Shown here: in pieces, positions 33,679 to 43,984 of the stretch | Position numbering within the stretch: the stretch's first letter is position 1 | How the letters are laid out: each line of letters opens with the position of its first letter | Origin: Oceanibacterium hippocampi | GTDB lineage: Bacteria > Pseudomonadota > Alphaproteobacteria > Sneathiellales > Sneathiellaceae | Direction of reading: 5' to 3' | DNA: 47,867 nucleotides | Assembly: GCF_900172325.1 (NCBI RefSeq) | Contig: NZ_FWFR01000007.1 | Coordinates: 1 to 47,867 of the forward strand | The notes under the pieces: generated by a model | Told to the model about the DNA's origin: nothing | Databases searched by the model: none | The model's input: only the letters and a program-made list of their open reading frames with translations | Translations under genes and position numbers: made by a program

Positions 33679-35256
33679 TCAGGAACTGGATGGCGTACGG
33701 ATCGGCCGGGCCAGGAAGGCCGGCATGTGATCGCCGAAGGCGACGACGGGCTCGTCCGCCTCGTTGTCCCGGTTGCGGCCCTGGCCGCCCCGTTGGCGTT
33801 TCGGCGCACCGCCGCGCGGGCTCGCCTCGCGGGGCGAGGCGGGGGCCTTGTCGGCCCGCTTCTCCGCGGGCGCCTCGGCCGCAGCCGTCTCGGCAACCGG
33901 TTTCTCGGCAGCGGGCTGCTCGACAGGTGCCTCGGCGGCCTGCGTCGCTTCGACGGTCTGCGTCACTTCGACGGTCTCGACCGGCGCTTCCGCCTCGGCC
34001 GGTGCCGCCTTCGAGCGGCCGAGCCCGGAACGGGAGCCGCGCTCGCCGCTGGCCGGGGCCTTGGCGCTGCCCGACGACTTGCCGCCACGGCCGCGCGAAC
34101 GCTTCGTGCCGCTTTCCAGCGCCAGGTCCTCGCCGCCGATCTCCGGTATGACATGACGCGGGATGGGGCCGCCGATCAGGGTCTCGATCTGCGCCACATA
34201 CTTGCCGTCCTCGGGCGTGGCGAAGGTGAACGCGCGCCCCTTCTGGCCGGCCCGGCCGGTCCGGCCGATGCGATGGATATAGTCTTCCGAATGGGTCGGG
34301 ACGTCGAAATTGAAGACGTGGCTCAGGCCCTGGATGTCGATCCCGCGTGCGGCGACGTCGGAACAGACGAGGATGGTGATGTCGCCGGCCTTGAAGCTTG
34401 CCAGCGTCTCGGTCCGCACGCTCTGGTTCATGTCGCCGTGCAGCCGGCCTGCATTCAGGCCATGCTTCTCCAGCGAGCGGAAGAGGATGTCGACGTCGCG
34501 CTTGCGGTTGCAGAAGATCAGCGCGTTCTTGACTTCCTCGTTCCTGATCAGCGTGCGCAGGGCGTCGCGCTTGTCGGCGCGGTCGACGACGATCAGGTGC
34601 TGGGCCACGGTGTCGGCGGTGCTTTCCGGGCGCGATACGGCGATCGCCTTCGGATTGATGAGGAACTTGTCGGCCAGCTTGCGCATGTCGGGCGACATCG
34701 TCGCCGAGAAGAACAGCGTCTGGCGAAGCGGCGGCATGAGCGAGACGATCTTCTCGACATCCGGGATGAAGCCCATGTCCATCATCCGGTCGGCCTCGTC
34801 GATGACGAGGATCTTCACGCCGTTCAGCAGGATGCCGCCGCGACCGAAATGGTCGAGCAGGCGGCCCGGCGTGGCGATCAGCACATCGACGCCGCGATCG
34901 AGCAGGGTTTCCTGGTCCGAGAAGGAGACGCCGCCGATCAGCAGCGCCATCGACAGCTTGTGGTACTTGCCGTAGGTCTCGAAATTCTTGGCGACCTGCG
35001 CGGCAAGCTCGCGCGTCGGCTCGAGGATCAGCGAGCGCGGCATGCGCGACTTCGCCCGTCCGGCGGCCAGGATGTCGATCATCGGCAGGGTGAAACCGGC
35101 GGTCTTGCCGGTTCCCGTCTGGGCCGTGCCCAGCACGTCGCGACCCATCAGAATGATGGGGATCGCCTGTTCCTGGATCGGTGTCGGCCGCTCATAACCT
35201 GCGTCGGAAACGGCACGTACCACTTCGGCGCTGAGGCCGAGATTTTCAAAACTCAT
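33679..35256 (-). CDS. rhlE: DEAD-box RNA helicase, RhlE-like
   Basis: This 525-residue protein has the helicase core at 1 to about 385: TAQTGTGKT, PTRELA, TPGRLLDHF, VIDEADRMMD, FSATMSP, ARGIDIQG and HRIGRTGRAG. Residues from about 400 onward are a low-complexity tail rich in Ala, Glu, Pro and Val with Arg/Lys/Ser and Gly-Arg patches, typical of RhlE-type RNA-binding extensions. It unwinds RNA, likely in ribosome assembly or cold response. The small RAM-domain gene follows it by 15 bases. Confidence 0.92.
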   Translation of the reverse strand: MSFENLGLSAEVVRAVSDAGYERPTPIQEQAIPIILMGRDVLGTAQTGTGKTAGFTLPMIDILAAGRAKSRMPRSLILEPTRELAAQVAKNFETYGKYHKLSMALLIGGVSFSDQETLLDRGVDVLIATPGRLLDHFGRGGILLNGVKILVIDEADRMMDMGFIPDVEKIVSLMPPLRQTLFFSATMSPDMRKLADKFLINPKAIAVSRPESTADTVAQHLIVVDRADKRDALRTLIRNEEVKNALIFCNRKRDVDILFRSLEKHGLNAGRLHGDMNQSVRTETLASFKAGDITILVCSDVAARGIDIQGLSHVFNFDVPTHSEDYIHRIGRTGRAGQKGRAFTFATPEDGKYVAQIETLIGGPIPRHVIPEIGGEDLALESGTKRSRGRGGKSSGSAKAPASGERGSRSGLGRSKAAPAEAEAPVETVEVTQTVEATQAAEAPVEQPAAEKPVAETAAAEAPAEKRADKAPASPREASPRGGAPKRQRGGQGRNRDNEADEPVVAFGDHMPAFLARPIRTPSSS

Positions 35257-35492
35257 ATGGGAACTCGATGGCCGGCCGGTCGCATGGCCTCGTTAGCCGA
35301 AAGTCGCCGGCATTCAATGGTCGCTCGGCGGCACTTTATGTATCGCTGACGTTCTGTCAATGGAGGTGTCCGGATTCTCTACGGAATCGGCCCTTTTGTC
35401 GCACATTATGCCCGGTTTCACGATCAGCGGCGTTGCTTTTCGTCCGCCAACCCGGATGATGGCCCGACCTGAGAACACAGCCGAGAGACGCC

Positions 35493-36041
35493 ATGCTGAT
35501 CGATCCCGCCCGTTCGTTGCTCCTCATCGTCGACATGCAGGAAAAGCTGTTGCCGGCCATGTCCGGGACGGACAGGCAATCAGTGCTCGACAATTGTGTC
35601 AAGCTCATGACCGCCGCCCGCGAGCTCGGCTGCCCGATCCTCGTGACCGAACAATACCCGCAGGGCCTCGGGCCGACCGTCGAGGCGATCCGTGCGCTGG
35701 TCGGCGAGGAGAACGTGATCGCCAAGACCGCCTTTTCCGCGCTCGGCGAGGAGCGGGTGCGCGACCGGCTGGCCGACAGCGGGCTGGATCAGGTCGTCAT
35801 CGCCGGGATCGAGGCCCATGTCTGCGTCGCCCAGACCGCGCTCGGCCTTGCCGAACTCGAGGTCCCGACCTTTGTTGTCGCCGACGCGACGACCGCGCGC
35901 GAGCCGGCGAACCGGGAGCGGGCCGAGGCCCGCCTGCGCGCCGCCGGCGTCGATATCGTCAGCACCGAGATGGTGATCTTCGAATGGCTCCGGGATTCCG
36001 CCAATCCATCCTTCAAGGCGCTGTCGCCGCTGATCCGCTGA
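35493..36041 (+). CDS. Isochorismatase-family cysteine hydrolase
   Basis: This 182-residue protein has the family's catalytic triad positions: Asp in LLIVDMQEKLL (near residue 13), Lys in AKTAFSAL and Cys in AGIEAHVCVAQTAL. The family includes nicotinamidase-like and other amidases; the substrate is not clear. It is divergent from the helicase gene, with about 236 bases between, and is followed ten bases later by an alpha/beta hydrolase gene in the same operon. Confidence 0.85.
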   Translation: MLIDPARSLLLIVDMQEKLLPAMSGTDRQSVLDNCVKLMTAARELGCPILVTEQYPQGLGPTVEAIRALVGEENVIAKTAFSALGEERVRDRLADSGLDQVVIAGIEAHVCVAQTALGLAELEVPTFVVADATTAREPANRERAEARLRAAGVDIVSTEMVIFEWLRDSANPSFKALSPLIR

Positions 36042-36051
36042 CCGTCCGGCG

Positions 36052-36777
36052 ATGAGCGCGAAGCTTCCGCTGGTCCTCGCCCCCGGCCTGCTCTGCACGG
36101 GCGAGCTCTGGGAACCGCAGATCGCGGCGTTCGGCCACGATCGCGAGATCGTCGTCGTCGACAATGCGAGCGACGACGACATGGCGGCGATCGCCCGCCG
36201 GGCGCTCGCGGAGGCGCCCGGGCATTTCGCGCTCGCCGGTCTCTCCATGGGCGGCTATATCGCGCTCGAGATCGCCCGACAGGCGCCGTCCCGGGTGCGC
36301 GGCCTGGCCCTGCTCGACACCTCGGCGCGGGCCGACACGCCGGACATGATCCAGCGCCGCAAGGATTTCATCGCGCTCTCGCGGCGCGGCAAGTTCCATG
36401 GCGTGACCGAGCAGCTGCTGCCGATCATCCTCCACGAAGACCATCTCGGCGACCAGACCCTGGTCGAGACCGTTTACCGGATGGCTGCCGAGACCGGGGT
36501 CGACGGCTTCCTGCGTCAGCAGCTCGCGATCATGGGACGGGCGGACCAGCGTGCCCGGCTCGGCGAGATGAGCATGCCGGCGCTGGTCCTCTGCGGCCGC
36601 GAGGACAAGCTGACGCCGCTGGCGCTGCACGAGGAGATGGCGGCCGGCCTGCCCGACGCGACGCTCGCGATCATCGAGCGCTGCGGCCATCTCTCGACTT
36701 TGGAACAGCCGGCCGCGGTCAACGAGGCGATGGCCGGCTGGCTTGCCCGGATCGAAGGTCCGGCCGCGGCCGCCTAG
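36052..36777 (+). CDS. Alpha/beta hydrolase
   Basis: This 241-residue hydrolase has the nucleophile elbow LAGLSMGGYIALEIAR (Ser near 65), a late Asp in VLCGREDKLTP and the catalytic His in IERCGHLSTLEQP. It is MhpC/RsbQ-like with a short lid. It is co-directional with the isochorismatase-like gene. Its stop shares the four bases CTAG with the stop of the convergent lipoprotein-like gene. Confidence 0.88.
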   Translation: MSAKLPLVLAPGLLCTGELWEPQIAAFGHDREIVVVDNASDDDMAAIARRALAEAPGHFALAGLSMGGYIALEIARQAPSRVRGLALLDTSARADTPDMIQRRKDFIALSRRGKFHGVTEQLLPIILHEDHLGDQTLVETVYRMAAETGVDGFLRQQLAIMGRADQRARLGEMSMPALVLCGREDKLTPLALHEEMAAGLPDATLAIIERCGHLSTLEQPAAVNEAMAGWLARIEGPAAAA

Positions 36778-37394
36778 CAGCCCCGCATCGGCAGCCGCCC
36801 CGGGCAGAAATCGTCGCGGTCCGGATTGCGCATCGGCAGCAGGCTTCTGAGCGCCTGGCCCATGGCCGCGGCATAAACCGGATCGGCCGGCGTTTCCGGT
36901 TGAGCGGCGTCGGTGACGACGCTGGAGGCGAAGCGGTCGCCGGTACAGAAGACCGCGTAGATGCGCCATTCCGGTCCGGCCCCGGCGAGCGGGATCGAAC
37001 CCGGCGCCCGGCAGGCGGTGTCGCCGTTCGTCGGCAGACGCGCCGGGTTCATCACGAAAACCACCCGATGTCCGTTGTTCGCGGCATATTCCGGCCGCGT
37101 ACCGGGCTTCGTGGTCAGCGGCAGCGAACTGAACCAGCCCGGGGTGCGGAGCGGCTTCATCGCTTCCTCCGCCGGGATGCCCGGTTGGCGGAACGGGTCG
37201 CCGTGGAACTCGGCCGCCAGTTCGCCGTCGCCGATCGCGTAGCGGACGGCGGACGGGCCGTAGTGGCTGCGGAACTCCTCGCGCGTCGTGCGGATCAGGC
37301 CGCCCGGGTCGATACAGGCGGACAGCGCCAGGGCGAGGGCCAGCGAGGCGGCAACAGCGGCGACGAAGCGCGGTTGCGCCTTTCCCGCCGTCAC
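36774..37394 (-). CDS. Probable lipoprotein, paralogue of the next gene
   Basis: This 206-residue protein starts at GTG 37394. The N-terminal hydrophobic segment (FVAAVAASLALALALSAC) ends in a lipobox-like LSAC, suggesting a lipid-anchored protein. The body shares with its neighbour the ordered motifs DGELAAEFHGD, NNGHRVVFVMNPARL, CRAPGSIPL and YAVFCTGDRF, plus a C-terminal Cys-rich end. The two genes are 13 bases apart and clearly arose by tandem duplication. I do not recognise the family; both seem to be exported. Confidence 0.75.
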   Translation of the reverse strand: MTAGKAQPRFVAAVAASLALALALSACIDPGGLIRTTREEFRSHYGPSAVRYAIGDGELAAEFHGDPFRQPGIPAEEAMKPLRTPGWFSSLPLTTKPGTRPEYAANNGHRVVFVMNPARLPTNGDTACRAPGSIPLAGAGPEWRIYAVFCTGDRFASSVVTDAAQPETPADPVYAAAMGQALRSLLPMRNPDRDDFCPGRLPMRGC

Positions 37395-37407
37395 CGTCGC
37401 GCCCCGC

Positions 37408-37980
37408 TCAGCAGGGCCGCTTGCCGCAGCCGCCCGCTTCCGGGTCGCGGTAGGGAATGACATTCAGCACCAGTTGCCCGAGGAGATCGTGGATGCCGGC
37501 CGCACCCTCGTCGGCGCCGACGCTGCCGTAGCCCCAGGAATAGGCGCGTTCGCCGATGCAGAAGGCGGCCAGTATGTCGGTGCGCCCGCCGTCGGCCCGC
37601 ACCGGGATATCGTCCGGCGCCCGGCAGACCCGCGCGGCGTTGACCAGCCGTTCCGGGTTGACGAGGAAGACCAGCCGGTAGCTGTTGTTACCGGCCTTCG
37701 CGCCGTCGTCCGACGGCCGGGTGGTGAGCAGGGCCGGGGGATGGCCGCCCGACGTCGTCAGGCCGCCGAGCGCGGCCTCGCCGCTCTGCCCGCCCGGCAG
37801 CGCGTCGCCCCGGAACTCGACGGCGAACTCGCCGTCGCGGGCAGCGTAGGCGACCAGCGAGGGGCTGTAGGGATTGTCGACGCTGACGAAGCTGATCGTC
37901 GTGGCGGCGTCGGCCGCTGCCGTCGCCGTCGTCAGCGCCGCGGCCAGCGCCGCCGTCCGTGTCCAGTGCCTGATGGTCAT
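37408..37980 (-). CDS. Exported unknown protein, paralogue of the previous gene
   Basis: This 190-residue protein has a signal peptide (cleavage likely at ADA/ATT) and no lipobox, so it is probably soluble in the periplasm. The body carries the same motifs as its neighbour: DGEFAVEFRGD, NNSYRLVFLVNPERL, CRAPDDIPV and AAFCIGERAYS, with a C-terminal CGKRPC. Paired cysteines may form disulphides. Function unknown. Confidence 0.75.
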   Translation of the reverse strand: MTIRHWTRTAALAAALTTATAAADAATTISFVSVDNPYSPSLVAYAARDGEFAVEFRGDALPGGQSGEAALGGLTTSGGHPPALLTTRPSDDGAKAGNNSYRLVFLVNPERLVNAARVCRAPDDIPVRADGGRTDILAAFCIGERAYSWGYGSVGADEGAAGIHDLLGQLVLNVIPYRDPEAGGCGKRPC

Positions 37981-38086
37981 CGCCGAACCCTCGTTCCGCC
38001 GGTACGGGACAGATATGGGAACGATGGCGGCCGGCCTCAATCGCCGGGATCCGTCGCCGGACAGGTTCGTCGCGGGATGCGGCCGC

Positions 38087-40045
38087 TCAGATGTCGAGAT
38101 TGTCGACGAAGCGGGCATTCTCCTGGATGTAGGCGAAGCGGAGTTCCGCCTTCCGGCCCATCAGGCATTCCACGAGGCGGGCGGTTTCCGGCCGCTCGTC
38201 ACCCTCGACGCAGACCTGCAGCAGGGTGCGCCGGCCCGGATCCATGGTGGTTTCCTTGAGCTGCGCCGGCGGCATCTCGCCAAGGCCCTTGAAGCGGCTG
38301 ACCTCGACCTTGCCGCGCCCGTTGAAGACGGTCTTCATCAGTTCCTCGCGATGCAGGTCGTCGCGGGCATAGGCGGTCTTGCCGCCCTGGCTCAGCCGGT
38401 AAAGCGGCGGCATCGCCAGGTAGAGATGTCCGTCATCGATGAGCTGCCGCATCTCCTGGTAGAAGAAGGTCATGAGCAGCGAGGCGATATGGGCGCCGTC
38501 GACGTCGGCGTCGGTCATGATCACGACCTTCTCGTAGCGCAGGTTGGTTTCCCGGTAATCCTTGCCGGTGCCGCAGCCGAGCGCCTGGATCAGGTCGTTG
38601 ATCTCCTGGTTGGCGCGGATCTTGGCGCCGGCCGCCGAGGCGACGTTCAGGATCTTGCCGCGGATCGGCAACACCGCCTGGTTCTTGCGGTTGCGCGCCT
38701 GCTTGGCCGAGCCGCCGGCGCTGTCGCCCTCGACGATGAAGATCTCGGCCCCGTCGGAGGCGGTCGACGAACAGTCTGACAGCTTGCCGGGCAGGCGCAG
38801 CCGGCGCGTCGCGCTCTTGCGGCTGACTTCCTTCTCCTGGCGCCGGCGCAGCCGTTCCTCGGCCCGCTCGACGACCCAGCCGAGCAGCTTGTCGGCCTCC
38901 TTGGGGGATTCGGCGAGCCAGGTGTCGAAGCGGTCCTTGACCGTCTGCTCGACCAGCTTCGCCGCCTCGGGCGTGGCCAGCTTCTCCTTCGTCTGGCCCT
39001 GGAACTGCGGCTCGGTGATGAAGATCGAGAGCACCCCGGCGGCGCTCGCCAGGATGTCGTCGGCGGTGATCTGGCCGGCCTTCTTGTTGCCGGTCATCTC
39101 GCCGTAGGCCTTCAGCCCGCGCAGCAGCGCCGTCCGGAAGCCCTGCTCGTGGCTGCCGCCATCGGGGGTCGGCACGGTATTGCAGTAGGAGCTGAGGAAC
39201 GGCTCGCCCTCGGCCCGCCAGGTCATCGCCCATTCGACGCGGGCGTGGCTGTCGGTCGCCTGGACCCGGTCGGCGAAGGGCCGGTCGGTCACCACTTCGT
39301 CGCCGTTGATCAGGCTCTGCAGGAAGTCGGCGAGGCCGCCGGGAAAGTGGAACACCTCCTCGGCCGGGGTGTCGTCGCGCAGCAGTTGCGGGTCGCAATG
39401 CCAGCGGATCTCGACGCCGCGATAGAGATAGGCCTTGGAGCGCGCCATGCGGTAGAGGCGGGCGGGGCGGAAGGCGAGGGTGGGGCCAAAGATCTCGCGG
39501 TCCGGGCGGAAGCGGATCGTCGTGCCGCGCCGGTTCGGCGCCGCGCCGATCTCCGCCAGCGGCGCCTGCGGCACGCCGCGCACGTAATCCTGCCGCCACA
39601 GCCGGCGGTCGCGGGCGACCTCGACGGTGAGCGCCTCGGAGAGCGCGTTGACGACCGAGACGCCGACGCCGTGCAGGCCGCCCGAGGTCTGGTAGACCTT
39701 GTCGGAGAACTTGCCGCCGGAATGCAGCGTCGTCAGGATGACCTCGAGCGCCGACTTGTCGCGGAACTTCGGATGGCGGTCGACCGGGATGCCGCGGCCG
39801 TTGTCGCTGATGCCGAGGCCGCCGTCGGCGAACATCTCGATCTCGATCCGGCTGGCATGGCCGGCGACCGCCTCGTCCATGGCGTTGTCGAGCACCTCGG
39901 CAGCGAGATGATGGAGCGCGCGCTCGTCGGTCCCGCCGATATACATGCCGGGGCGTCTTCGGACCGGTTCCAGGCCCTCGAGAACTTCGATATCCTTGGC
40001 CGAATAGTCGCTCTCGGCGACGGCGCGCTGAAACAGGTCGGACAT
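38087..40045 (-). CDS. parE: DNA topoisomerase IV subunit B
   Basis: This 652-residue ATPase subunit has a GHKL domain (EVLDNAMDEA, DNGRGIPVD, GGLHGVGVSVVNALS), a transducer domain and a TOPRIM domain (IVEGDSAGGSAKQARNRKNQ, then MTDADVDGAH). Length and the TOPRIM context fit ParE better than GyrB. With ParA-type partner ParC it unlinks daughter chromosomes. ATG 40045 starts the conserved MSDLFQRA; the frame upstream to 40198 is unsupported. parC is not in the window. Confidence 0.93.
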   Translation of the reverse strand: MSDLFQRAVAESDYSAKDIEVLEGLEPVRRRPGMYIGGTDERALHHLAAEVLDNAMDEAVAGHASRIEIEMFADGGLGISDNGRGIPVDRHPKFRDKSALEVILTTLHSGGKFSDKVYQTSGGLHGVGVSVVNALSEALTVEVARDRRLWRQDYVRGVPQAPLAEIGAAPNRRGTTIRFRPDREIFGPTLAFRPARLYRMARSKAYLYRGVEIRWHCDPQLLRDDTPAEEVFHFPGGLADFLQSLINGDEVVTDRPFADRVQATDSHARVEWAMTWRAEGEPFLSSYCNTVPTPDGGSHEQGFRTALLRGLKAYGEMTGNKKAGQITADDILASAAGVLSIFITEPQFQGQTKEKLATPEAAKLVEQTVKDRFDTWLAESPKEADKLLGWVVERAEERLRRRQEKEVSRKSATRRLRLPGKLSDCSSTASDGAEIFIVEGDSAGGSAKQARNRKNQAVLPIRGKILNVASAAGAKIRANQEINDLIQALGCGTGKDYRETNLRYEKVVIMTDADVDGAHIASLLMTFFYQEMRQLIDDGHLYLAMPPLYRLSQGGKTAYARDDLHREELMKTVFNGRGKVEVSRFKGLGEMPPAQLKETTMDPGRRTLLQVCVEGDERPETARLVECLMGRKAELRFAYIQENARFVDNLDI

Positions 40046-40191
40046 GGGCGCGGCTTTGGCTTTCGCGTGTCGAATTGACTGATGGGTCACTATAAGGTAG
40101 GCGCGCTTTGACGACCAACAAGATATAGCCCCGGCTGGAGCCCGTCGCCCGTCGATGCGGCGCCCGGGTTCATCGCATGAATGGAGCGGAC

Positions 40192-40581
40192 ATGGCAAGT
40201 GCAGGCGACCTGAAACACGCGGACCCGATCATCAGGACGGCCCCCCAGCCGCGCGACTGCAACGCCAGCGGCGACATCTTCGGCGGCTGGGTGCTGTCGC
40301 AGATGGACATCGCCGGCGGCGTCACCGCGGCGCGGCGCGCCAGGGGCCGGGTCGTCACCGTCGCCGTGCAGGCGATGACCTTCCACCAGCCGATCCGGGT
40401 CGGCGACATCGTCTCGATATACGGCAACGTCACGAAGGTCGGCCGGACCTCGATCCATGTCGAGCTTGTCACCCTGGTCCAGCGCCAGCTCGCCGAGGAG
40501 CCGATCACCGTCACCGAGGGCACCTACATCTTCGTCGCCGTCGACGAGAACGGCCGGCCGCGCCCGGTGCCGCCCGCCTGA
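40192..40581 (+). CDS. Acyl-CoA thioesterase, YciA/hotdog type
   Basis: This 129-residue hotdog-fold thioesterase has NASGDIFGGWVLSQMDIAGG with the catalytic Asp near residue 41, and TVAVQAMTFHQPIRVGD. It hydrolyses acyl-CoA to free acid. ATG 40192 follows GGAG at a good distance; ATG 40177 and 40181 lie further upstream. It is divergent from parE and ends just before the strong terminator it shares with glnA. Confidence 0.88.
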   Translation: MASAGDLKHADPIIRTAPQPRDCNASGDIFGGWVLSQMDIAGGVTAARRARGRVVTVAVQAMTFHQPIRVGDIVSIYGNVTKVGRTSIHVELVTLVQRQLAEEPITVTEGTYIFVAVDENGRPRPVPPA

Positions 40582-40604
40582 GCGCGACGGTCCGGGACAA
40601 GAAA

Positions 40605-40634
40605 AAACCCCCGCCGGCGGACCGGCGGGGGTTT
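40605..40634. terminator. Bidirectional rho-independent terminator
   Basis: A perfect 13-bp stem (AAACCCCCGCCGG pairs with CCGGCGGGGGTTT) has a four-base loop. A-runs on one side and T-runs on the other serve transcription from both the thioesterase gene (plus) and glnA (minus), which converge here. Confidence 0.9.
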
Positions 40635-40660
40635 CCTGTTCGATCGGCCCTGGAGGCCGG

Positions 40661-42073
<1,413 letters not shown>

Positions 42074-42156
42074 CGGGGAATTCTCTCTTTCTCGTTCTCG
42101 CTGGATTTACCCGGGCGACCGGCCGGTTCGGGGCCGGCAACCCGACATTCGTTGCT

Positions 42157-42558
<402 letters not shown>

Positions 42559-42561
42559 TTA

Positions 42562-42577
42562 AGCATGGCGCGTGCCA
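42562..42577 (-). promoter_or_regulatory. Sigma-54 promoter of glnB-glnA
   Basis: On the minus strand the sequence reads TGGCACG-CGCC-ATGCT, matching the sigma-54 consensus TGGCACG-N4-TTGCT except for one base in the -12 part. Transcription would start near 42551, leaving a leader of about 56 bases before glnB. A dyad-like sequence with TGCACAATAAT on the plus strand near 42653-42676, about 90 bases upstream, could be an NtrC enhancer site. A GC-rich hairpin lies between at 42622-42638. Confidence 0.75.
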
Positions 42578-42698
42578 AACGGGCGAAAAGGCACGAGGCC
42601 GCGGAAAAATTCATGGCGTGCCGGGCGCAAGGCGCCCGAACCGGCCAACGGCTGCACAATAATCGCCCATTATGCACATTTTTCAGGCAAACGATGCC

Positions 42699-43895
42699 TC
42701 AAAGCGAGCCCAGGAAGTCGCCGACCCGGCCAAGCGCCGCCTCGATGTTGGCGATCGAGTTGGCGTAGGAGAAGCGCACGAAGCCCTCGCCATGGGCGCC
42801 GAAGCTGGTGCCGGCGATCACCGCGACGCCGGCCTCGGCGAGCAGCCGGTCCTGCATCGTCCGGGCATCGAGACCGGTGCCCGCGATATTCGGGAAGGCG
42901 TAGAAGGCGCCCTTCGGCCGGGCGCAGCGGACGCCGGGCAGGCGGTTCAGCCCGTCGACGATGACCGCGCGGCGCTCGTCGAAGGCCGCGACCATCGCCT
43001 CGGCCGCATCCTGCGGCCCTTTCAGCGCGGCGATGCCGGCGAACTGGGTCGGCGCGTTGACGCAGGAATGGACGTTGATGCAGAGCCGGGTCACCGGCTC
43101 GACCAGAGCCGCCGGCCAGTAGCCCCAGCCGAGCCGCCAGCCGGTCATCGCGTAGGTCTTCGACCAGCCGTCGAGCACGATCAGCCGCTCGCGCAGGCTC
43201 TCGTAGTCCAGCAGGCTGACATGACGCTCGCCGTCATAGGTCATGCGGCTGTAGATCTCGTCCGACATGACATGGACATGCGGAAAGCGTTCGAGGCCCG
43301 CGACCAGATTGTCGAACTCGGCCCGGGGGACGACGCCGCCGGTCGGGTTGGCCGGGCTGTTCAGGATGATCAGTCGCGTCCGGTCGGTGATCTTGGACAG
43401 CACCTCGTCGGCATCGAACGAGAAGCCCGAGGCCTCGTAGAGCGGGATCGGCACCGGCGTCGCGCCGGAGAAGCGGATCATGCTCTCGTAGATCGGGAAG
43501 CCCGGGTTGGGGTAGAGGATTTCGGCCCCGGCCTCGCCGAACAGCAGCATGGCGAAGGCCATCGTCACCTTGCCGCCCGGCACGATCACGACCCGGCCCG
43601 GATCGATCTCGACGCCGCGATAGGTCCGAACGTCGGCGGCGACCGCCTCGCGCAGCGCCGGCAGGCCGTTCGCCGGGCTGTAGCCGTGCTGGCCGTCGCG
43701 CAGCGCCCTGACCGCCGCCTCGACGATATGCGGCGGGGTCGGGAAGTCGGGCTGGCCGATGCCGAGATTGATGATGTCGCGGCCCTGGGCGGCCAGCGCA
43801 TTGGCGCGCGCCAGCACCTCGAAGGCGCTTTCCGTGCCGAGGCGACCCATCCGGGCCGCGAGCGCGCCTTCCGCCATCGTCATCCTCTCGTTCAT
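42699..43895 (-). CDS. Class I pyridoxal-phosphate aminotransferase (aspartate aminotransferase-like)
   Basis: This 398-residue enzyme has NLGIGQPDFPTP (about 44-55), NSPANPTGG, SDEIYSRMTYDG and the PLP lysine in DGWSKTYAMTGWRLGW. The C-terminal Arg lies in GFVRFSYANS. GGAGG lies seven bases before ATG 43895. It is divergent from another aminotransferase gene with 89 bases between. It probably handles an amino acid with aspartate-like partners; exact substrate unclear. Confidence 0.9.
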   Translation of the reverse strand: MNERMTMAEGALAARMGRLGTESAFEVLARANALAAQGRDIINLGIGQPDFPTPPHIVEAAVRALRDGQHGYSPANGLPALREAVAADVRTYRGVEIDPGRVVIVPGGKVTMAFAMLLFGEAGAEILYPNPGFPIYESMIRFSGATPVPIPLYEASGFSFDADEVLSKITDRTRLIILNSPANPTGGVVPRAEFDNLVAGLERFPHVHVMSDEIYSRMTYDGERHVSLLDYESLRERLIVLDGWSKTYAMTGWRLGWGYWPAALVEPVTRLCINVHSCVNAPTQFAGIAALKGPQDAAEAMVAAFDERRAVIVDGLNRLPGVRCARPKGAFYAFPNIAGTGLDARTMQDRLLAEAGVAVIAGTSFGAHGEGFVRFSYANSIANIEAALGRVGDFLGSL

Positions 43896-43984
43896 TTCCG
43901 CCTCCCGCGCTGCCATCGACCCTGCTTGCAAGGCCCCCCGGCTTTTGACATTGTTCGACGCCTCTAGGCAAGGAGGAGGCGAGG

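Noticed and set aside
33679-34100. Ala-Glu-Pro-rich sequence considered as a separate repeat protein
   Set aside because: It is the in-frame C-terminal tail of the helicase, as in other RhlE-like proteins.
33307-35349. A 680-residue plus-strand frame
   Set aside because: Antisense to the DEAD-box helicase, whose motifs are complete.
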